From: JALENY01 sp036310185
GTDB taxonomy: Bacteria > Bacillota > Clostridia > Lachnospirales > Lachnospiraceae
Assembly (NCBI GenBank): GCA_036310185.1
Contig: JAXJSH010000083.1
Span: 1-15,249 of the forward strand
Direction: 5' to 3'
DNA: 15,249 nucleotides
How positions within the stretch are numbered: the stretch's first letter is position 1; every line of letters starts with the position of its first letter. The notes under the pieces were generated by a model, which had not been told where the DNA came from, searched no databases, and saw only the letters and a program-made list of their open reading frames with translations. Made by a program: the position numbers and the translations under genes. This document shows, one piece after another, positions 13,124 through 15,249 of the stretch.

Positions 13124-13840
13124 TCATCTCTCTGGAAGATAATACACATTTATTTCTATTTCTGATTCCCTATGTTCCAGTTCAACCCAATAATCCCTTA
13201 CAGTATATGCCACATTCGTTTTCTGAAGAGGGTACACTTCAAGGGTCGCAAAATCGACCAGACAAAAAGGTAAATATTCTTCTTTTCCCTTTTCAAAATG
13301 CCCTTCCAACGTACCAGTTACCTTATCCAGACATTCCTGACAGAGGTTGTTCTGGATTTCTTTTTTGTCAAACATTCCATTTGTTGATGAAATTATTGCA
13401 CTTGCCATCCCTCTTGATGGGGTTGCGTTCAAATGATAATCTATTCCAGATGTGTTTCCAAACAAGCTGAATGTTCCCGACGAATTTTCAATCGGATTTC
13501 CAGTTTCATCGTATTCTTTTAGTCTGAGGTCCAGTACATACCATTCATTTAAGGCAATCACACCTACTGTATCAAATTTCCTGTAATATCCCATCAGGCT
13601 TCTATTTGCGTTCCCGCAAAGATAACATTCCTCTTTATTCTCCAATCGAGATTTTATATTGCCATATTCCATATGGATAGTTTCAGCGGTTTCTTTTTCT
13701 GGTTCTGCATTATTCACATCATCCTGTAAATGAATAATTTTCAAATACATTGATACCCATAAAATAATTGCGATTACTACTGTTATCCAGAATGCTGCTT
13801 TCGGAATTTTATAATATCCTGTTTTATTTTTCTCTTCCAT
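13124..13840 (-). CDS. Single-pass membrane protein with two CxxC pairs (238 aa)
   Basis: Residues 14-36 (KAAFWITVVIAIILWVSMYLKII) form one membrane helix after a short basic start, so most of the protein probably lies outside the cell. CYLC at 72-75 and CQEC at 167-170 could together bind zinc or form disulphides. Between them are a Gly/Ser-rich section and LNEWYVLDLRLKEYDETGNPI, which looks like beta structure. Family not recognised. ATG 13840 is chosen because GGGGG lies 6 nt upstream, while ATG 13852 has no site. It is transcribed away from the ribbon-helix-helix gene, with 187 bp between the two starts, and ends in its own terminator. Confidence 0.78.
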   Translation of the reverse strand: MEEKNKTGYYKIPKAAFWITVVIAIILWVSMYLKIIHLQDDVNNAEPEKETAETIHMEYGNIKSRLENKEECYLCGNANRSLMGYYRKFDTVGVIALNEWYVLDLRLKEYDETGNPIENSSGTFSLFGNTSGIDYHLNATPSRGMASAIISSTNGMFDKKEIQNNLCQECLDKVTGTLEGHFEKGKEEYLPFCLVDFATLEVYPLQKTNVAYTVRDYWVELEHRESEIEINVYYLPER

Positions 13841-13922
13841 AATATCCCCCATATAAATGCGTATATCGTCACCATCTTATAACATACTAATTCTTACATA
13901 ATGGTTTTTCTACAAAATTTTA

Positions 13923-14013
13923 TGTACTTAAAATAAGTCCATTTCGAACATTATAACACTCTTTGTACTTAAAATGTACTCATATATGAACTTGTTTTGT
14001 ACTTAATTTAAGT
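13923..14013. promoter_or_regulatory. Three operator-like TGTACTT boxes
   Basis: TGTACTTAA begins at 13923, 13964 and 13998. The first and third extend into dyads, ACTTA/TAAGT (13926-13938) and the perfect ACTTAA-T-TTAAGT (14001-14013). The last box is 7 bp before the ribosome site of the ribbon-helix-helix gene, and a TTGTAC/TATGAA promoter candidate (16-bp spacer) starts at 13963 in the middle box. This fits autorepression and perhaps control of the divergent membrane-protein gene. Confidence 0.65.
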
Positions 14014-14027
14014 GGAAAGGATGCGCC

Positions 14028-14195
14028 ATGGAAAAGGATAAACATTTAGGATTACGCATAGATTCCGACACACATAAAAAATTGAAAAATCTCGCTGAAT
14101 TTGATGGTCGTTCCATTAATGGAGAAGTTCTTTATATCATAAGACAAGCGATTGCTGAACATGAAAAGAAGCATGGAACTTTAGATGACAATTAA
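14028..14195 (+). CDS. Ribbon-helix-helix repressor (55 aa)
   Basis: The 55-residue protein starts MEKDKHLGLRIDSDTHKKL. LGLRIDS (7-13) fits the DNA-contacting beta ribbon, and DTHKKLKNLAEFDGRSINGEVLYIIRQAI (14-42) gives the two helices with the turn at DGRS of the Arc/CopG fold. AAAGGA lies 8 nt before the ATG at 14028; an earlier ATG at 14021 is in another frame and stops at once. It is preceded by three operator-like boxes and followed by its own terminator. No toxin gene is downstream, so it is not a standard antitoxin. It may be an autorepressor, copy-control protein or relaxosome helper, roles known for this fold on plasmids. Confidence 0.85.
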   Translation: MEKDKHLGLRIDSDTHKKLKNLAEFDGRSINGEVLYIIRQAIAEHEKKHGTLDDN

Positions 14196-14215
14196 ACTGA
14201 ATATGCCTGATCCCT

Positions 14216-14247
14216 TCCCGTAAACAATCTGTCTACGGGACTTTTTT
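14216..14247 (+). terminator. Terminator of the ribbon-helix-helix gene
   Basis: TCCCGTA (14216-14222) pairs with TACGGGA (14234-14240), and C plus six T follow. It starts 21 bp after the stop codon. Confidence 0.85.
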
Positions 14248-14412
14248 CTTCCATAATATCTTTCACACATTTCGCTGACAGACGGGAATTCGTTTCCCAA
14301 GTGGTCTGTGCATGGTTTACTTGCCATGTTCCTTCATCCTTTCTGTTTTGGTGTAAATCAAATCGTTGTATTATTTGCACCCGTCAGGGATAGGTGTATG
14401 TGATGTAAATAT

Positions 14413-14453
14413 AAAAAAAACTATCCAACCCACGTAACGTAAGTTGGATAGTT
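14413..14453 (-). terminator. Terminator of the 96-aa gene
   Basis: AACTATCCAAC (14419-14429) and its complement (14443-14453) form an 11-bp stem, followed on the minus strand by a run of T (14420-14413). It lies 4 bp after the gene's stop. The stretch 14248-14412 holds nothing else I can support. Confidence 0.9.
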
Positions 14454-14456
14454 CTA

Positions 14457-14747
14457 TTATTTCAGTCTATGATACGTGTCGTCATAGTTGGACTTGTACA
14501 CGCCCAAGATGTCACCCTGAAACATGATGTATTTGTAGTCCGAAGCGTCCTCGTCGCAAGGGTCGCCGAAGAAGTTCACCACGACCACTTCGTGTTCTGC
14601 CTGTTTCGATAATTCGATGGCGATGACATCAAACGCTTGCATCAGAGCTTCGTCATCGTAAGCGTTTGGTACTTCGACCACACGCTGAAATTCTCTTGTA
14701 TTGCCATGCATGGTTTTTACATTTCCGTCCACTGTTAATTTTGTCAT
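14457..14747 (-). CDS. Unknown protein (96 aa)
   Basis: The family is not recognised. GAGG lies 8 nt before the ATG at 14747. The protein is acidic and has no membrane span: TKLTVDGNVKTMHGN, then a helix DDEALMQAFDVIAIELSKQA, then a strand VVVVNFFGD followed by DPCDEDASDYKYIMFQGD. The alternating pattern suggests a small alpha/beta domain. It stands alone, with a strong terminator just behind it and a hairpin-rich leader ahead of it, so it is a single-gene transcript. Confidence 0.75.
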   Translation of the reverse strand: MTKLTVDGNVKTMHGNTREFQRVVEVPNAYDDEALMQAFDVIAIELSKQAEHEVVVVNFFGDPCDEDASDYKYIMFQGDILGVYKSNYDDTYHRLK

Positions 14748-14800
14748 AATGCTACCTCTTTTCTGCTATCTTTTTTACGTATGCACCCGTCGATGTTCTT

Positions 14801-14835
14801 AAAAAAAGCAACATCCCGTAGCGAACCACGGGATG
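14801..14835 (-). terminator. Terminator-like hairpin ahead of the 96-aa gene
   Basis: CATCCCGT and ACGGGATG (14835-14828 and 14819-14812) form an 8-bp stem, followed on the minus strand by TTGC and seven T. It lies 54 bp upstream of the 96-aa gene, so it either ends an upstream short transcript or serves as an attenuator. Confidence 0.75.
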
Positions 14836-14843
14836 CAGGAACG

Positions 14844-14894
14844 TTAAATATGAAAATGCTTTAAGAGATGATTTTCGTATATATTTAACACCAT
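14844..14894 (-). CDS. Possible 16-aa leader peptide
   Basis: The frame MVLNIYENHLLKHFHI ends 9 nt before the terminator-like hairpin. GGGAG precedes the ATG but at only about 2 nt, closer than usual, so translation is uncertain. A peptide followed at once by a terminator is the layout of attenuated leaders. It may be chance. Confidence 0.25.
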   Translation of the reverse strand: MVLNIYENHLLKHFHI

Positions 14895-14903
14895 TTCTCC
14901 CGA

Positions 14904-14943
14904 AGCACGCTCTGTTTTTGTTTTTCGGTTCCCGATGAGCGTG
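14904..14943. repeat. 8-bp perfect hairpin
   Basis: GCACGCTC (14904-14911) pairs with GAGCGTGC (14936-14943) across a 24-nt loop. It lies just upstream of the possible leader peptide on the minus strand and has no U-tract. Confidence 0.5.
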
Positions 14944-14973
14944 CGTCATAATACGTCTTATAATTTCTTGTAA

Positions 14974-15024
14974 AAAAATAGACATCTCGCAGCGTACGCC
15001 ACTACGTTGCTGGTGTCTATTTTT
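14974..15024. terminator. Long imperfect hairpin with flanking A and T runs
   Basis: AAAAATAGACATC (14974-14986) pairs with 15012-15024 and GCAGCGTA (14989-14996) with 15003-15010. All mismatches are G-U in plus-strand RNA, which suggests selection on a rightward transcript, yet no gene runs rightward here. It is U-tailed on both strands. Confidence 0.6.
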
Positions 15025-15177
15025 CTTATGAATGGATTAAATACCTTTAACCAGTTTTGCACTCGTCATATTTATATATTTTATAATTTATCACAAAAAA
15101 ATAACTCTCGCCTGATTTCTCAAGTGTAAATCGTAACTTTCTACGCTTCTTTTTTCTTCATTTTTACGCAAATTAAA

Positions 15178-15240
15178 AGAAGGCACAGTATAAATTATTC
15201 TGATGTATTATCCGTCAGATTGTTTTATCCTGTACCTTCT
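15178..15240 (-). terminator. Terminator of a gene right of the window
   Basis: AGAAGGTACAG and CTGTGCCTTCT (minus strand, 15240-15230 and 15188-15178) form an 11-bp stem with one G-U pair around an inner TCTGA/TCAGA hairpin (15199-15219), then TTTTAATTT. From 15025 to 15177 I see no supported feature. Confidence 0.55.
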
Positions 15241-15249
15241 GTTATTATA

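Noticed and set aside
14028..14195. Antitoxin of a toxin-antitoxin pair
   Set aside because: A terminator follows at once and no toxin-sized gene lies on the same transcript.
14192..14380. 62-aa leftward frame after the ribbon-helix-helix gene
   Set aside because: It starts with GTG without a ribosome site and runs through the terminator of the convergent gene.
14752..14985. 77-aa leftward frame before the 96-aa gene
   Set aside because: It begins inside a long hairpin without a ribosome site and crosses a hairpin with a seven-T tract.
15028..15129. 33-aa rightward frame MNGLNTFNQF...
   Set aside because: There is no ribosome site before the ATG, and it starts directly behind a U-tract.

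Overview
The window looks like accessory DNA of a low-GC Gram-positive gut-type Clostridia, most likely Lachnospiraceae. The grounds are AGGAGG-type ribosome sites before most genes, AT-rich promoters, many intrinsic terminators, a large serine recombinase of the Lachnospiraceae type and a DUF5688-like protein. No rRNA, tRNA, CRISPR array or housekeeping gene is visible. Everything that can be named concerns DNA recombination, replication or regulation, so this reads as part of a mosaic integrative element or plasmid. The organism call rests on gene style and memory of families, not on a search.

Left part (1-1671): an insertion-sequence end with repeated CATTTAATGTG boxes, probably IS21-type, cuts off the 3' end of a metallophosphoesterase gene. 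Upstream of that gene on the same strand lies an acidic protein of unknown function with its own promoter-like region.

Module A (about 1604-7318): a 648-aa large serine recombinase, a 45-aa protein, a D5-like SF3 helicase, two small overlapping genes (49 and 72 aa), and a divergent XRE regulator beside two ATATAT-centred operators. Integrase, helicase, small genes and divergent repressor is the core plan of phage satellites and integrative mobilizable elements. A 13-bp direct repeat flanks the module. The regulator and the next gene pair are separated by a strong bidirectional terminator.

Module B (7401-8679): a small serine resolvase translationally coupled (ATGA) to an unknown 188-aa protein, with a well-formed promoter covered by a palindrome.

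Module C (8814-12165): a leftward operon, visibly richer in GC than its surroundings, with the order ssb, ClpX-like AAA+ ATPase, RadC-like JAB-domain protein, DUF5688-like protein, then a terminator. It suggests a DNA-maintenance or transfer-associated unit.

Module D (12166-13071): about 900 bp without a credible gene, packed with symmetry. It holds a perfect three-way-junction sequence, an 18-bp palindrome, two minus-strand structures ending in U-tracts, helically spaced TGTAAC repeats beside an AT-rich stretch, and a nested 11-bp dyad. It is the best candidate for a replication or transfer origin of the element.

Right part (13074-15249): a single-pass membrane protein with two CxxC pairs, a divergent 55-aa ribbon-helix-helix repressor with three operator-like boxes, an unknown 96-aa protein, and about 500 bp of stacked hairpins, including a possible leader-peptide/terminator arrangement.
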